Source: an uncultured Actinoplanes sp.
GTDB lineage: Bacteria; Actinomycetota; Actinomycetes; Mycobacteriales; Micromonosporaceae
Assembly: GCA_934667465.1 (NCBI GenBank)
Contig: CAKUMG010000152.1
Span: 1-9,400, forward strand
Direction: 5' to 3'
Length of the DNA: 9,400 bases
Under the pieces are notes generated by a model, which did not search any database, had not been told where the DNA came from, and saw nothing but the letters and a program-made list of their open reading frames with translations. Made by a program: the position numbers and the translations under genes. Of this stretch, positions 1 to 8,967 are shown in pieces. How positions within the stretch are numbered: position 1 is the first letter of the stretch; each line of letters opens with the position of its first letter.

Positions 1-781
<781 letters not shown>

Positions 782-791
782 GGTGCGGCCT

Positions 792-797
792 ACCTCC
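792..797 (-). promoter_or_regulatory. Ribosome binding site of ettA
   Basis: GGAGGT on the minus strand, separated by 10 bases from the GTG at 781. It fixes the ettA start, since no ATG is available at that place. Confidence 0.75.
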
Positions 798-826
798 GAG
801 GTCGTGGTTTCCGGGGTGACCGGAAC

Positions 827-842
827 GAAAGACCAATCTTTC
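827..842. repeat. Perfect 6-bp inverted repeat in the ettA leader
   Basis: GAAAGA-CCAA-TCTTTC is a perfect dyad with 6-base arms and a 4-base loop, in the 121-base gap between ettA and the upstream membrane-protein gene, 46-61 bases before the ettA start. It is AT-richer than its surroundings, so a chance dyad is less likely than in the GC-rich background. It could be an operator or a small leader hairpin. There is no T-tract of the kind that would make it a typical intrinsic terminator. The structure is seen directly; any function is inference. Confidence 0.45.
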
Positions 843-902
843 CAGGTCCCCTCCGGCCGCTTACAACAACCCCGGTCCGCGCACAAGGATTCCCCGCCCG
901 GC

Positions 903-1430
903 TCACTCCTCCCGCACCGGGTGAACCTCGTCGGGCTCGCCGCTCGCGAACTTGATGCGCAGCTCACTGCGGTCGACGGAGAAGACGTTGCCGTCCGGGG
1001 CGGTCACCACGAAGATGCCGTCGCGCTGCTCGACGCCCGGCAGGAAGAGCGCGGTCTCGCCCTCGATCCACTTGGCCTGGTAGCCGCCCTTGTTCGACTG
1101 GTAGAAGAGGCCGCCCGTGGAGTCGGCACAGATCCAGACCGTGGTGCCGGTGTCGTCGGCCCGCACCCGCAGCACCTGCTCCAGCGGCGTCTCGTGGCCG
1201 CGCGCGGAGGCGGTCTTCTGGATCTCGGGCGGACAGTCGAGCCTGGGCGGTCCGGCCGGGTTGTCGGGTTCCGCGGGTGCCGGGGTCTCCGCCGCCCAGT
1301 CGTCGCGCCGATGCTCCGTACCCAGGGCATATCCTGCGGACGCGCCGATGATCACCAGAAAGACGGTGGCGATGACCACAGGGAAGAAGAGTGGCCGCCG
1401 CGGCGGGGAATGATCATCCGACAGACTCAC
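903..1430 (-). CDS. Uncharacterised single-pass membrane protein with small extracytoplasmic domain
   Basis: I do not recognise this family. The 175-residue product (from GTG 1430) has a short Pro/Arg-rich cytoplasmic head, one hydrophobic helix at about residues 14-37 (FFPVVIATVFLVIIGASAGYAL), a Pro/Ala/Glu-rich spacer to about 62, and a compact C-terminal domain of about 110 residues. That domain has two cysteines (66 and 101) that could form a disulphide, and alternating hydrophobic stretches (TTVWICADS, GIFVVTAPDGNVFSVD) suggesting beta strands. With arginines before the helix and an acidic outside domain, topology is probably N-in/C-out. An alternative GTG at 1457 would add nine residues; neither start has a clear ribosome site, and 1430 gives the more natural N-terminus (MSLSDDHSPP). 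It lies upstream of ettA on the same strand, 121 bases apart, and diverges from otsA. Confidence 0.75.
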   Translation of the reverse strand: MSLSDDHSPPRRPLFFPVVIATVFLVIIGASAGYALGTEHRRDDWAAETPAPAEPDNPAGPPRLDCPPEIQKTASARGHETPLEQVLRVRADDTGTTVWICADSTGGLFYQSNKGGYQAKWIEGETALFLPGVEQRDGIFVVTAPDGNVFSVDRSELRIKFASGEPDEVHPVREE

Positions 1431-1532
1431 CGGCCAAGGATGGCACCCGGGCGCCACCGCCGGGTATGTCCCTCGGCAAGACCCGCGCGGCTATGAACAG
1501 TAGGCTCGTGAGCGGGGAACCAAGCACGACCC

Positions 1533-1538
1533 GGAGGT
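1533..1538 (+). promoter_or_regulatory. Ribosome binding site of otsA
   Basis: GGAGGT with a 9-base spacer to the GTG at 1548. It decides the otsA start, because there is no in-frame ATG nearby. Confidence 0.75.
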
Positions 1539-1547
1539 GCACTCAGC

Positions 1548-2969
<1,422 letters not shown>

Positions 2970-2981
<12 letters not shown>

Positions 2982-3344
2982 GCAGAAAGGATGGCCGGCC
3001 GGGTCGATGTAGACCCGGACGTCGTCCTGCGGCTGGAAGTCGGCCCGGGTGGCCCCCGCCTTCTCGGCGTGGGCCCCCGCCTCGTCGAGGTCGGTGACCT
3101 GGATGTCGAGATGGACGCTCATCTGCGGGTCACCGGGGCCGGCCGGCCACACCGGCCGCACATAGTTCTTCTCGGTCTGGAAGGAGAGCCCCGGCCCACC
3201 GGCCGGGGCGCCCAGCTTCACCCATTCCGGCTCGTCCTGAACGGCGTCCCAGCCCAGCAGTCGCTGGTAGAACGCCGCGAGCTCCCGGGCATCCGGGGAG
3301 TCGAGGACGATCCCTGACATCATCATCTGCGGTCGCTCACTCAT
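2970..3344 (-). CDS. VOC (vicinal oxygen chelate) family, glyoxalase-like protein
   Basis: This 124-residue protein is one compact VOC module built from two beta-alpha-beta-beta-beta units. The opening [20 protein letters not shown] and LLGW is the usual first strand and helix (position, then xAFYxxLLGW). The middle [15 protein letters not shown] is the second strand-helix unit, and the end [14 protein letters not shown] is the typical [10 protein letters not shown]-terminus. It resembles the Glyoxalase_6-type group, many of which lack known substrates, so I do not assign glyoxalase I, dioxygenase or antibiotic-binding activity. The start is ATG 3344; upstream Shine-Dalgarno pairing is weak. 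It sits 29 bases after cysG on the same strand, so it may be the last gene of the cobalamin transcription unit, though nothing in the sequence ties it to that pathway. Its last codons overlap the end of otsA. Confidence 0.9.
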
Positions 3345-3373
3345 TCCCGTGAGCTACCCATTCCCCTGCGTGA

Positions 3374-4567
3374 CTATCCCAGGATTCCGACGACGTCGCC
3401 GAGCACCACGACGGCGGGCGGGCGCAGCCCGGCCCCGGCCACCGCGTCGGCCACCTGGCCCAGCGTGCTGTGCAGGACCCGCTGCTTGTCCGTGGAACCC
3501 TCCTGCACCACAGCGGCCGGGGTGTCGGCGGACCGCCCCTCGGCCAGCAGCCGTTCCGCGATCTTCGGCAGGTTCTTGAGGCCCATCAGGATCACCAGCG
3601 TGCCGCGCAGCTTCGCGAGCGCCGCCCAGTCGACCAGCGACAGCGGGCTCTCCGGCGGCACGTGCCCGGAGACCACCGTGAACTCGTGCGCCATGCCGCG
3701 GTGCGTCACCGGGATGCCGGCCAGCCCCGGCGCCGCGATCGAGCTGGTCACACCGGGCACGACCACGACCGGGACGCCGGCCTTCGCGCAGGCCAGGATC
3801 TCCTCGCCGCCGCGCCCGAAGACGAACGGGTCGCCGCCCTTGAGCCGGACGACGAACTTCCCGGCCTGGGCCCGGTCGACGAGCACCCGGTTGATCTCCT
3901 CCTGCGCCACCGACGGGCCGTAGGGGATCTTGGACGCGTCGACGAGCTCCACGTCGGGGCGCAGCTCGTCGAGGAGCATCCCGGGCACCAGCCGGTCGGC
4001 CACCACCACGTCGGCGCGGGCCAGCAGCCGGCGGCCCTTGACCGTGATCAGCTCGGGGTCGCCGGGGCCGCTGCCGACCAGGGCCACCTGGCCGCGCTCG
4101 GGGGCCGGGACCGCCTCGGGCGCGTTCTCGATGGCGGCGGCGACCAGGTCGCGGACGGCCATGGCGCGGCGCCGGTCGCCGCTGTCGGTCACCGCGACGG
4201 TCACCTCGCCGCGGCGCGCGACAGCGGGGGTCCAGGCCGTCGCTTCGGCGCGGTCGTCAGCCCGTACGCAGAACACCCGCCGCTCCTCCGCGGCGGCGCT
4301 CACGGCGGCGGCCGCCACGGTGTCGTCCACCGCGACCTGCACCAGCCAGGCGCCGTCCACGTCGGAGGGCTCGAAGCGGCGCTCGTCCCAGGTGAGGCGG
4401 CCGGCCTCGGCATAGGCGTGCAGGGCCGGGGTCAGCTCCGGGGACACGACGTGCACGACGGCGCCGGCGGCGAGCAGCGCGGGCACGCGGCGGGTGGCCA
4501 CCGCGCCGCCGCCGACCACCAGGACGCGGCGGTTCTCCAGGCGCAGGGCCATCGGGTAGAGGTTCAC
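3374..4567 (-). CDS. cysG: Siroheme synthase CysG / CobA-type uroporphyrinogen-III C-methyltransferase (fused)
   Basis: This 397-residue fusion has an N-terminal precorrin-2 dehydrogenase/ferrochelatase-like domain (about 1-150) and a C-terminal SAM-dependent uroporphyrinogen-III C-methyltransferase (about 160-397). The second domain makes precorrin-2, the branch point to siroheme and B12. In the first domain the NAD-binding loop VVGGGAVATRR is at 17-27, and Asp104 in FCVRADD aligns with the catalytic Asp104 of Salmonella CysG. The methyltransferase has GSGPGDPELITVKG (165-178), GGDPFVFGRGGEE (244-256) and the VVPGVTSSIAAP loop. It is shorter than enteric CysG (457) because the region between the domains is reduced, as in actinobacterial homologues. 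The Salmonella SSGGTSP segment at 127-133 reads TDSGDRR here. The start is GTG 4567, overlapping the cobT stop as GTGA with AAGGA six bases before it, which implies translational coupling. The frame stays open upstream through cobT, but that extension is non-coding. The methyltransferase half alone would be called CobA. Confidence 0.95.
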   Translation of the reverse strand: MNLYPMALRLENRRVLVVGGGAVATRRVPALLAAGAVVHVVSPELTPALHAYAEAGRLTWDERRFEPSDVDGAWLVQVAVDDTVAAAAVSAAAEERRVFCVRADDRAEATAWTPAVARRGEVTVAVTDSGDRRRAMAVRDLVAAAIENAPEAVPAPERGQVALVGSGPGDPELITVKGRRLLARADVVVADRLVPGMLLDELRPDVELVDASKIPYGPSVAQEEINRVLVDRAQAGKFVVRLKGGDPFVFGRGGEEILACAKAGVPVVVVPGVTSSIAAPGLAGIPVTHRGMAHEFTVVSGHVPPESPLSLVDWAALAKLRGTLVILMGLKNLPKIAERLLAEGRSADTPAAVVQEGSTDKQRVLHSTLGQVADAVAGAGLRPPAVVVLGDVVGILG

Positions 4568-5625
4568 TGCTCGTCCTTCTCGGTGACGCCGGCCGCGTCG
4601 AAGGTCGACACCTCGCGCAGGATGCGGGCCGCGCCGGCGACGAGCGGCAGGGCCAGGACGGCGCCCGAGCCCTCGCCCAGGCGCATCCCCAGGTCGAGCA
4701 GCGGCGTCAGGCCGAGGTGGGCGAGCGCGACGGTCGCGCCCGGCTCCGGCGAGCGGTGCCCCGCGATCATCGCGGCCACGGCGTCGGGGGCGAACGCGGC
4801 CGCGACCACGGCGGCCGAGGCGGCGATGACACCGTCGACGACCACGGGTACGCGGTGCGCCGCCGCACCGAGCAGGAAGCCGGCCAGGGCCGCGTGCTCG
4901 AGGCCCCCGACCGCGGCCAGCGTCGCGAGCGGCTGCGCCGGGTCGGGCCGGTGCAGCGCGAGCGCCCGGGAGATCACCTCGACCTTGCGGGCGTGCGTGG
5001 CGTCGTCGATGCCCGTCCCGCGGCCGGTGACCTCCGCCGCGGACGCCCCGGTGAACGCGGCGACCAGCGCGGCGGCCGGCGTGGTGTTCGCGATGCCCAT
5101 GTCGCCCGTGACCAGGCACTTGGCGCCGCCCTCGATCAGCGCGTCGGCGACCTGGATGCCGACCTCGAGCGCGGCGCGGGCCTCGTCGAGGGTCATCGCG
5201 GGCTCGACGGACAGGTCCCGGGTGCCCCGGCGGATGTTGACGTCGAGCAGGGTGTCGCCGCCGTGCAGCGGGATGCCGACGCCGACGTCCACCACCATGA
5301 GCGAGGCGCCGGTCTGCCGGGCCAGCGCGTTGATCACCGCTCCCCCGGCCACGAAGTTCGCCACCATCTGCGCGGTGACCTCACTCGGCCACGGCGTGAC
5401 GCCCTGCGCGTGGACGCCGTGGTCGCCCGCGAACACGGCGATCGAGGCGGGCTCGGGCAGCGGCGGCGGGCAGGTGCCGGCCAGGCCCGCGAGGCGGACC
5501 GACAGCTCCTCGAGCTCCCCGAGCGAGCCCGCCGGCTTGGTCAGGCGCGCCTGCAGGTCGCGGGCGGCGGCCATGGCCTGCTCATCGGCGGGCGCGATGG
5601 CGGCGATAGTCGTCTCCAGGGTCAC
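4564..5625 (-). CDS. cobT: Nicotinate-nucleotide--dimethylbenzimidazole phosphoribosyltransferase
   Basis: CobT transfers the phosphoribosyl group of nicotinate mononucleotide to 5,6-dimethylbenzimidazole, giving alpha-ribazole phosphate for the lower axial ligand of cobalamin; it is cytoplasmic. The 353-residue length is normal. Motifs include LTKPAGSLGELEELSVRLAG near the N-terminus, FAGDHGVHAQGV, the glycine-rich VTGDMGIANTTPAAAL phosphate-binding stretch, GRGTGIDD, AAVGGLEHAALAGFLLGA, and GMRLGEGSGAVLA, whose Glu318 corresponds to the catalytic base Glu317 of Salmonella CobT. No key element looks missing. The start is GTG 5625, sharing GTGA with the cobC stop, with AAGGAG eight bases upstream. 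It is the middle gene of cobC-cobT-cysG. Actinobacterial cobT is often followed by cysG or adenosylcobinamide genes, so the context fits. Confidence 0.98.
   Translation of the reverse strand: MTLETTIAAIAPADEQAMAAARDLQARLTKPAGSLGELEELSVRLAGLAGTCPPPLPEPASIAVFAGDHGVHAQGVTPWPSEVTAQMVANFVAGGAVINALARQTGASLMVVDVGVGIPLHGGDTLLDVNIRRGTRDLSVEPAMTLDEARAALEVGIQVADALIEGGAKCLVTGDMGIANTTPAAALVAAFTGASAAEVTGRGTGIDDATHARKVEVISRALALHRPDPAQPLATLAAVGGLEHAALAGFLLGAAAHRVPVVVDGVIAASAAVVAAAFAPDAVAAMIAGHRSPEPGATVALAHLGLTPLLDLGMRLGEGSGAVLALPLVAGAARILREVSTFDAAGVTEKDEQ
4574..4578 (-). promoter_or_regulatory. Ribosome binding site of cysG, inside the end of cobT
   Basis: AAGGA on the minus strand, six bases before the GTG at 4567 and embedded in the last codons of cobT. 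It supports GTG 4567 over longer upstream readings and suggests coupled re-initiation. Confidence 0.65.
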
Positions 5626-6674
5626 TGCTGTCGCTCCTTCAGAACTTCGTGCAGGGTTTCAAGGAAGGCATCCGTAGTGGCAGTGTCGCGCACGGCCACC
5701 CGGAGCCAGTCGGGGCCCAGCCCCGGGAACGTGTCGCCGCGGCGCACCGCATAGCCGCGTCTGCGCAGCTCACCGCGTACGACATCGGCTTGTGGGATCT
5801 TGATCGTCACGAACGCGGAGGCCGGCTCGCCGGGAACCGTGACGAGCGGCACGCTCCGCAGCCCCGCGACCAGGTGGTCACGCTCGGCGGCCATGGCGGC
5901 CGCGATCTCGCGCTCGGCGGCCACGGCGACTTCCGAGGCGCACGCCTCCGCCGCGGCCAGCGCGGGCGTGGAGACCGCCCACAGCGGCTGCGCGGCGGCG
6001 AGCCGGGCGATCAGCTCGGGCGCGGCCAGCGCGTAGCCGATCCGCAGGCCGGCCAGGCCCCACGTCTTGGTCAGGCTGCGCAGCACGATGAGGCCCGGCA
6101 GGTCGGCGCGGCCCGCCAGCGACTCGGGCTCGTGATCGACTCCCGGCCGCCAGGTGGTGTCGGCGAACGCCTCGTCGACGACGAGCACCCGGCCGGGACG
6201 GGCGAGCTTCGCCACATCGGCGGCGGGATGCAGCACCGACGTCGGGTTGGTCGGGTTGCCGACGAAGACGAGGTCGGCCTCCTCGGGGACGAGCGCCGGG
6301 TCGAGCCGGAAGCCCTCCTCCTCGCGCAGCAGCACCCGCTCGACGTCGTGGCCGGCGTTGCGCAGCGCCGCCTCGGGCTCGGTGAACTGCGGATGCACCA
6401 CCACCGCGCGGCGCGCCGGGACAGCCCGGGCGATCAGCACGAACGCCTGCGCGGCACCGGCGGTCAGCAGCACCTCGCCGTCGCCGCGGAGGTGCCGGGC
6501 CTGCACGGCCCGGGTCGCGCGGGTCGCGTCGGGATAGGCGGCGAGCTCGCCGAGCGTCGCCGCGATCGGGTCGGCGAGCCACGGCGGCATCGGCTGCCGC
6601 CGTACGTTGACCGCCAGGTCGATCAGCCCGGGTGCCACCTCGGCGTCGCCGTGGTGGTGCAGATCCATCTCCAC
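5622..6674 (-). CDS. cobC: PLP-dependent CobC-type aminotransferase-fold enzyme (Rv2231c family; threonine-phosphate decarboxylase-like)
   Basis: This is a fold-type I PLP enzyme of 350 residues, close to the histidinol-phosphate aminotransferase/L-threonine-O-3-phosphate decarboxylase (CobD of Salmonella) group. In B12 synthesis such enzymes supply the aminopropanol phosphate arm. Visible features are the N-terminal HHHGDAEVAPGLIDLAVNVR typical of the actinobacterial CobC group, GNPTNPTSVL with Asn140, Asp167 in VVDEAF (pairs with the PLP ring nitrogen), SLTKTWGLAGLRIGY with Lys203 as the Schiff-base lysine, and a C-terminal WLRVAVRD arginine motif for the substrate carboxylate. The true reaction in actinobacteria is less certain than the fold; a histidinol-phosphate aminotransferase is the main alternative, but the cobT/cysG linkage favours cobalamin. 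The start is GTG 6674; ATG 6668, two codons in, is equally possible, and neither has a well-placed ribosome site. It is the first gene of the operon, divergent from the PBP. Confidence 0.93.
   Translation of the reverse strand: MEMDLHHHGDAEVAPGLIDLAVNVRRQPMPPWLADPIAATLGELAAYPDATRATRAVQARHLRGDGEVLLTAGAAQAFVLIARAVPARRAVVVHPQFTEPEAALRNAGHDVERVLLREEEGFRLDPALVPEEADLVFVGNPTNPTSVLHPAADVAKLARPGRVLVVDEAFADTTWRPGVDHEPESLAGRADLPGLIVLRSLTKTWGLAGLRIGYALAAPELIARLAAAQPLWAVSTPALAAAEACASEVAVAAEREIAAAMAAERDHLVAGLRSVPLVTVPGEPASAFVTIKIPQADVVRGELRRRGYAVRRGDTFPGLGPDWLRVAVRDTATTDAFLETLHEVLKERQQ
5634..5639 (-). promoter_or_regulatory. Ribosome binding site of cobT, inside the end of cobC
   Basis: AAGGAG on the minus strand, eight bases before the GTG at 5625 and lying in the final codons of cobC. 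It fixes the cobT start and supports translational coupling. Confidence 0.7.
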
Positions 6675-6785
6675 CGGCCCAGCATGCCGGACGAAGATTT
6701 CCGGCCGTGGCCCGGCTTGCGCACCGGTGGCGGCGACTTCGGCCGTTCCGGCGGGACATGAGCGGTTTTGTCATACCTTCTAGGG
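6675..6785. promoter_or_regulatory. Divergent intergenic region between cobC and the PBP gene
   Basis: These 111 bases must carry the promoters for the cobalamin operon (leftward) and the PBP (rightward). I see no strong -35/-10 pair in either direction. TACCTT at 6774-6779 is a possible -10 placed six bases before the PBP GTG, which would suit a leaderless transcript. A 6-bp dyad GCCGGA/TCCGGC lies at 6686-6705. The gap is too short for a complete cobalamin riboswitch and I see no B12-box-like element. Confidence 0.35.
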
Positions 6786-8939
6786 GTGGCGAAGCAGGGA
6801 CTCTCCAGGGCCGGAACAGTCGCACCGCTTTTCCGGGCGGGCCTGATCGCGGGGGTCGTGGTCGCCGGACTGATCTTCCCGCTGGTCGCGCTCGCCGGGG
6901 TGGGTGCCAAGACCGGCGCGGGCGCTCTGCAGAGCATGCCGGAGGAGCTGTCGGTGGTGCCGTCCGCCCAGACGACGTACGTCTATGCGAACGACGGGAA
7001 GACCCTGCTCACGATGTTCTACGAGGAGCATCGCAAGCCCACCGCGCTCGCCGACATGTCGCCCTTCATCACCCAGGCGATCGTCGCCTCCGAGGACACC
7101 CGCTTCTACGAGCACAACGGCGTCGACGCCAAGGGCGTCGCCCGGGCGTTCGTCGCGAACCAGCAGGCGGGGGGCGTCTCGCAGGGCGCGTCGACCCTGA
7201 CCATGCAATACGTACGCATGGCGTTGCGCGACGGCGCGAAGACGCCCAAGCAGGCCCTGGCGGCCACCGAGCAGACCACCGCGCGCAAGCTGCGTGAGAT
7301 GCGTCTCGCGATCGAGCTCGAGAAGCGCGTCACGAAGCAGGAGATCCTCCAGCGCTACCTCAACTCGGCCTATTTCGGGCACCGGGCCTACGGCATCTTC
7401 GCCGCCTCCGAGGTCTTCTTCTCCAAGACGCCCAAACAGCTCACGCTGGTCGAGGCGGCGCTGCTCGCCGGGCTGGTCAAGGCGCCCTCCGCGTACGACC
7501 CGGCGGTGCACGACCGCCGGGCGGCGACCGACCGCCGCAACTACGTCATCGACCAGATGGTCAAGATGGGCTCGATCACCGCGGAGCAGGCGACCGCCGC
7601 GAAGAAGACGAAGATCAAACTCAACCTCACCAGCCCGCCGAACGACTGCGTCTCGGTGCCGAAGAAGCGCAACGACTGGGGCTTCTTCTGCGACTACCTG
7701 CGCAACTGGTGGATGGAGCAGCCCGCCTTCGGCGCCAGCAGCCAGGAGCGCCTGGAGAATCTGCGCCGCGGCGGCTACAAGATCGTCACGACGCTCGACC
7801 CGGACATCCAGGCCACCGCGCTGGAGCACGTGCTCGACAAGGAGAAGCGCAAGAGCGTCTACGCCCACGGCCAGGTCGTCATCGAGCCCGGCACCGGCCG
7901 GATCATGGCCATGGCGGTCAACCGCAGGTATTCGCTCGACCAGAAGAAGAACGGCGAGCACAGCGACCGCCGCCTGCGCGGCGACGTCCGCGGCAACTAC
8001 CCGAACACGGTCAACCCGCTGCTCGGCGGCGGCGACATGGCGGGCTACCAGGCCGGCTCCACCTTCAAGATCTTCACCATGCTGGCCGCGCTGGACGAGG
8101 GGATGCCGCTGCGGACGTCGTACTACTCGCCGCAGCGGTACGTGTCGAAATACATCACCGCCCCCGGCCCGGCCACCTGCGGCGTGCACTGGTGCCCGAA
8201 GAACTCCACCAAGTCGATGACCGGCGACCAGACCATGTGGAGCGGCTTCGGCAAGTCGGTCAACACCTACTTCGTGCAGCTCGAGCAGAAGGTCGGTGCG
8301 GAGAAGGCGGTACGCATGGCCGAGCGGCTGGGCCTGAAGTGGCGTACCGAGGTCGACGCGGAACTGGCCCAGCCGGGACGCGCCGACGGCTGGGGCGCGT
8401 TCACCCTCGGCGTCAGTGCGGCGACACCGATCGAGATGGCCAACGTGTTCGCGACGCTCGGGGCGGAGGGGCAGTACTGCGAGCCCATTCCCGTACGGGT
8501 GATCAACACCAGGGACGGCGCCAGCCTCGAACACGACGGGAAGAAGGTCGCCGGGCCCCGCTGCCGGCAGGCCCTGCGACCCGACGTGGCCCGGGCGGCG
8601 ACGGACGCGGCGCGGTGCGTCACGGGGTACGGGGCGGCCGAGGGCTTCTGCGGCGGCTGGGAGACCTCGCCGATGGTGCACGCCACGATGAAGCGGCCGG
8701 TCGCCGGGAAGAGCGGCACGACGGACAGCAACCGGAGCGCGTGGTTCATCGGGTACACGCCGCAGCTGGCGGCCGCGGCGTTCGTGGCGGACCCGGACAA
8801 TCCGGAGAACACGGTCGGGACGAGCCGGGGGACGATCTCGAAGTTCACGGTCGCGGAGACGCTGCGGGACGCGTTGAAGGGGCAGCCGAAGGAGAAGTTC
8901 ACGCCTCCGTCGGAGGAGCTGGTTCGGGGGAAGAAGTAG
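6786..8939 (+). CDS. Class A penicillin-binding protein: peptidoglycan glycosyltransferase (GT51) and DD-transpeptidase
   Basis: This bifunctional enzyme polymerises lipid II into glycan strands and cross-links the stem peptides outside the membrane. From GTG 6786 it has 717 residues. One membrane anchor lies at about 16-41 (FRAGLIAGVVVAGLIFPLVA). The GT51 domain follows with ASEDTRFYEHNGVD (catalytic Glu103), GASTLTMQYVRMAL and the EILQRYLNSAYFG motif. After a linker containing GGYKIVTTLDPDIQ comes the transpeptidase with STFK (nucleophile Ser425, Lys428), SVN (491-493) and KSGTT (Lys642-Gly644), so both active sites look intact. There is no PASTA or other C-terminal add-on. All eight cysteines (288, 302, 465, 470, 565, 593, 611, 622) are extracytoplasmic, suggesting disulphides. 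A TTG at 6768 would add six residues, but the product from 6786 (MAKQGLSRAG) looks more natural. No ribosome site is evident at either. It resembles PonA-type PBPs; I do not give it a symbol. Confidence 0.96.
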   Translation: MAKQGLSRAGTVAPLFRAGLIAGVVVAGLIFPLVALAGVGAKTGAGALQSMPEELSVVPSAQTTYVYANDGKTLLTMFYEEHRKPTALADMSPFITQAIVASEDTRFYEHNGVDAKGVARAFVANQQAGGVSQGASTLTMQYVRMALRDGAKTPKQALAATEQTTARKLREMRLAIELEKRVTKQEILQRYLNSAYFGHRAYGIFAASEVFFSKTPKQLTLVEAALLAGLVKAPSAYDPAVHDRRAATDRRNYVIDQMVKMGSITAEQATAAKKTKIKLNLTSPPNDCVSVPKKRNDWGFFCDYLRNWWMEQPAFGASSQERLENLRRGGYKIVTTLDPDIQATALEHVLDKEKRKSVYAHGQVVIEPGTGRIMAMAVNRRYSLDQKKNGEHSDRRLRGDVRGNYPNTVNPLLGGGDMAGYQAGSTFKIFTMLAALDEGMPLRTSYYSPQRYVSKYITAPGPATCGVHWCPKNSTKSMTGDQTMWSGFGKSVNTYFVQLEQKVGAEKAVRMAERLGLKWRTEVDAELAQPGRADGWGAFTLGVSAATPIEMANVFATLGAEGQYCEPIPVRVINTRDGASLEHDGKKVAGPRCRQALRPDVARAATDAARCVTGYGAAEGFCGGWETSPMVHATMKRPVAGKSGTTDSNRSAWFIGYTPQLAAAAFVADPDNPENTVGTSRGTISKFTVAETLRDALKGQPKEKFTPPSEELVRGKK

Positions 8940-8967
8940 CCGCTTTCGGGCTTGCTAATGCGCGGCT
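8938..8967. terminator. Weak candidate bidirectional terminator between convergent genes
   Basis: AGCCGC (8938-8943) and GCGGCT (8962-8967) form a 6-bp inverted repeat with an 18-base loop across the 15-base gap between the PBP stop and the convergent gene's stop. The position suits a shared terminator, but the loop is long and there is no T-tract on either side. Confidence 0.22.

Noticed and set aside
1458..1547. otsA promoter with -10 TAGGCT at 1501-1506
   Set aside because: No acceptable -35 hexamer at 16-19 bases upstream; a TAnnnT match alone is too weak to list.
4568..5119. N-terminal extension of the cysG frame through cobT
   Set aside because: The added segment is an Arg/Gly-rich out-of-frame shadow of cobT; the GTG at 4567 with its own ribosome site gives a start matching the family.
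3470..5754. Long plus-strand open frames over cysG and cobT
   Set aside because: Compositionally biased Arg/Gly/Ala/His-rich translations with no domain; they mirror the real genes on the minus strand.
6686..6705. Dyad GCCGGA/TCCGGC near the cobC start
   Set aside because: Six-base GC-only arms with an 8-base loop are expected by chance in DNA this GC-rich.
6675..6785. Cobalamin riboswitch in front of cobC
   Set aside because: Only 111 bases are available, shorter than a typical cobalamin riboswitch, and no B12-box-like sequence is visible.
6780..8681. 633-codon minus-strand open frame antisense to the PBP
   Set aside because: Repetitive Val/Leu/Arg/Gly/His composition, no recognisable domain; the plus strand has the intact PBP motifs.
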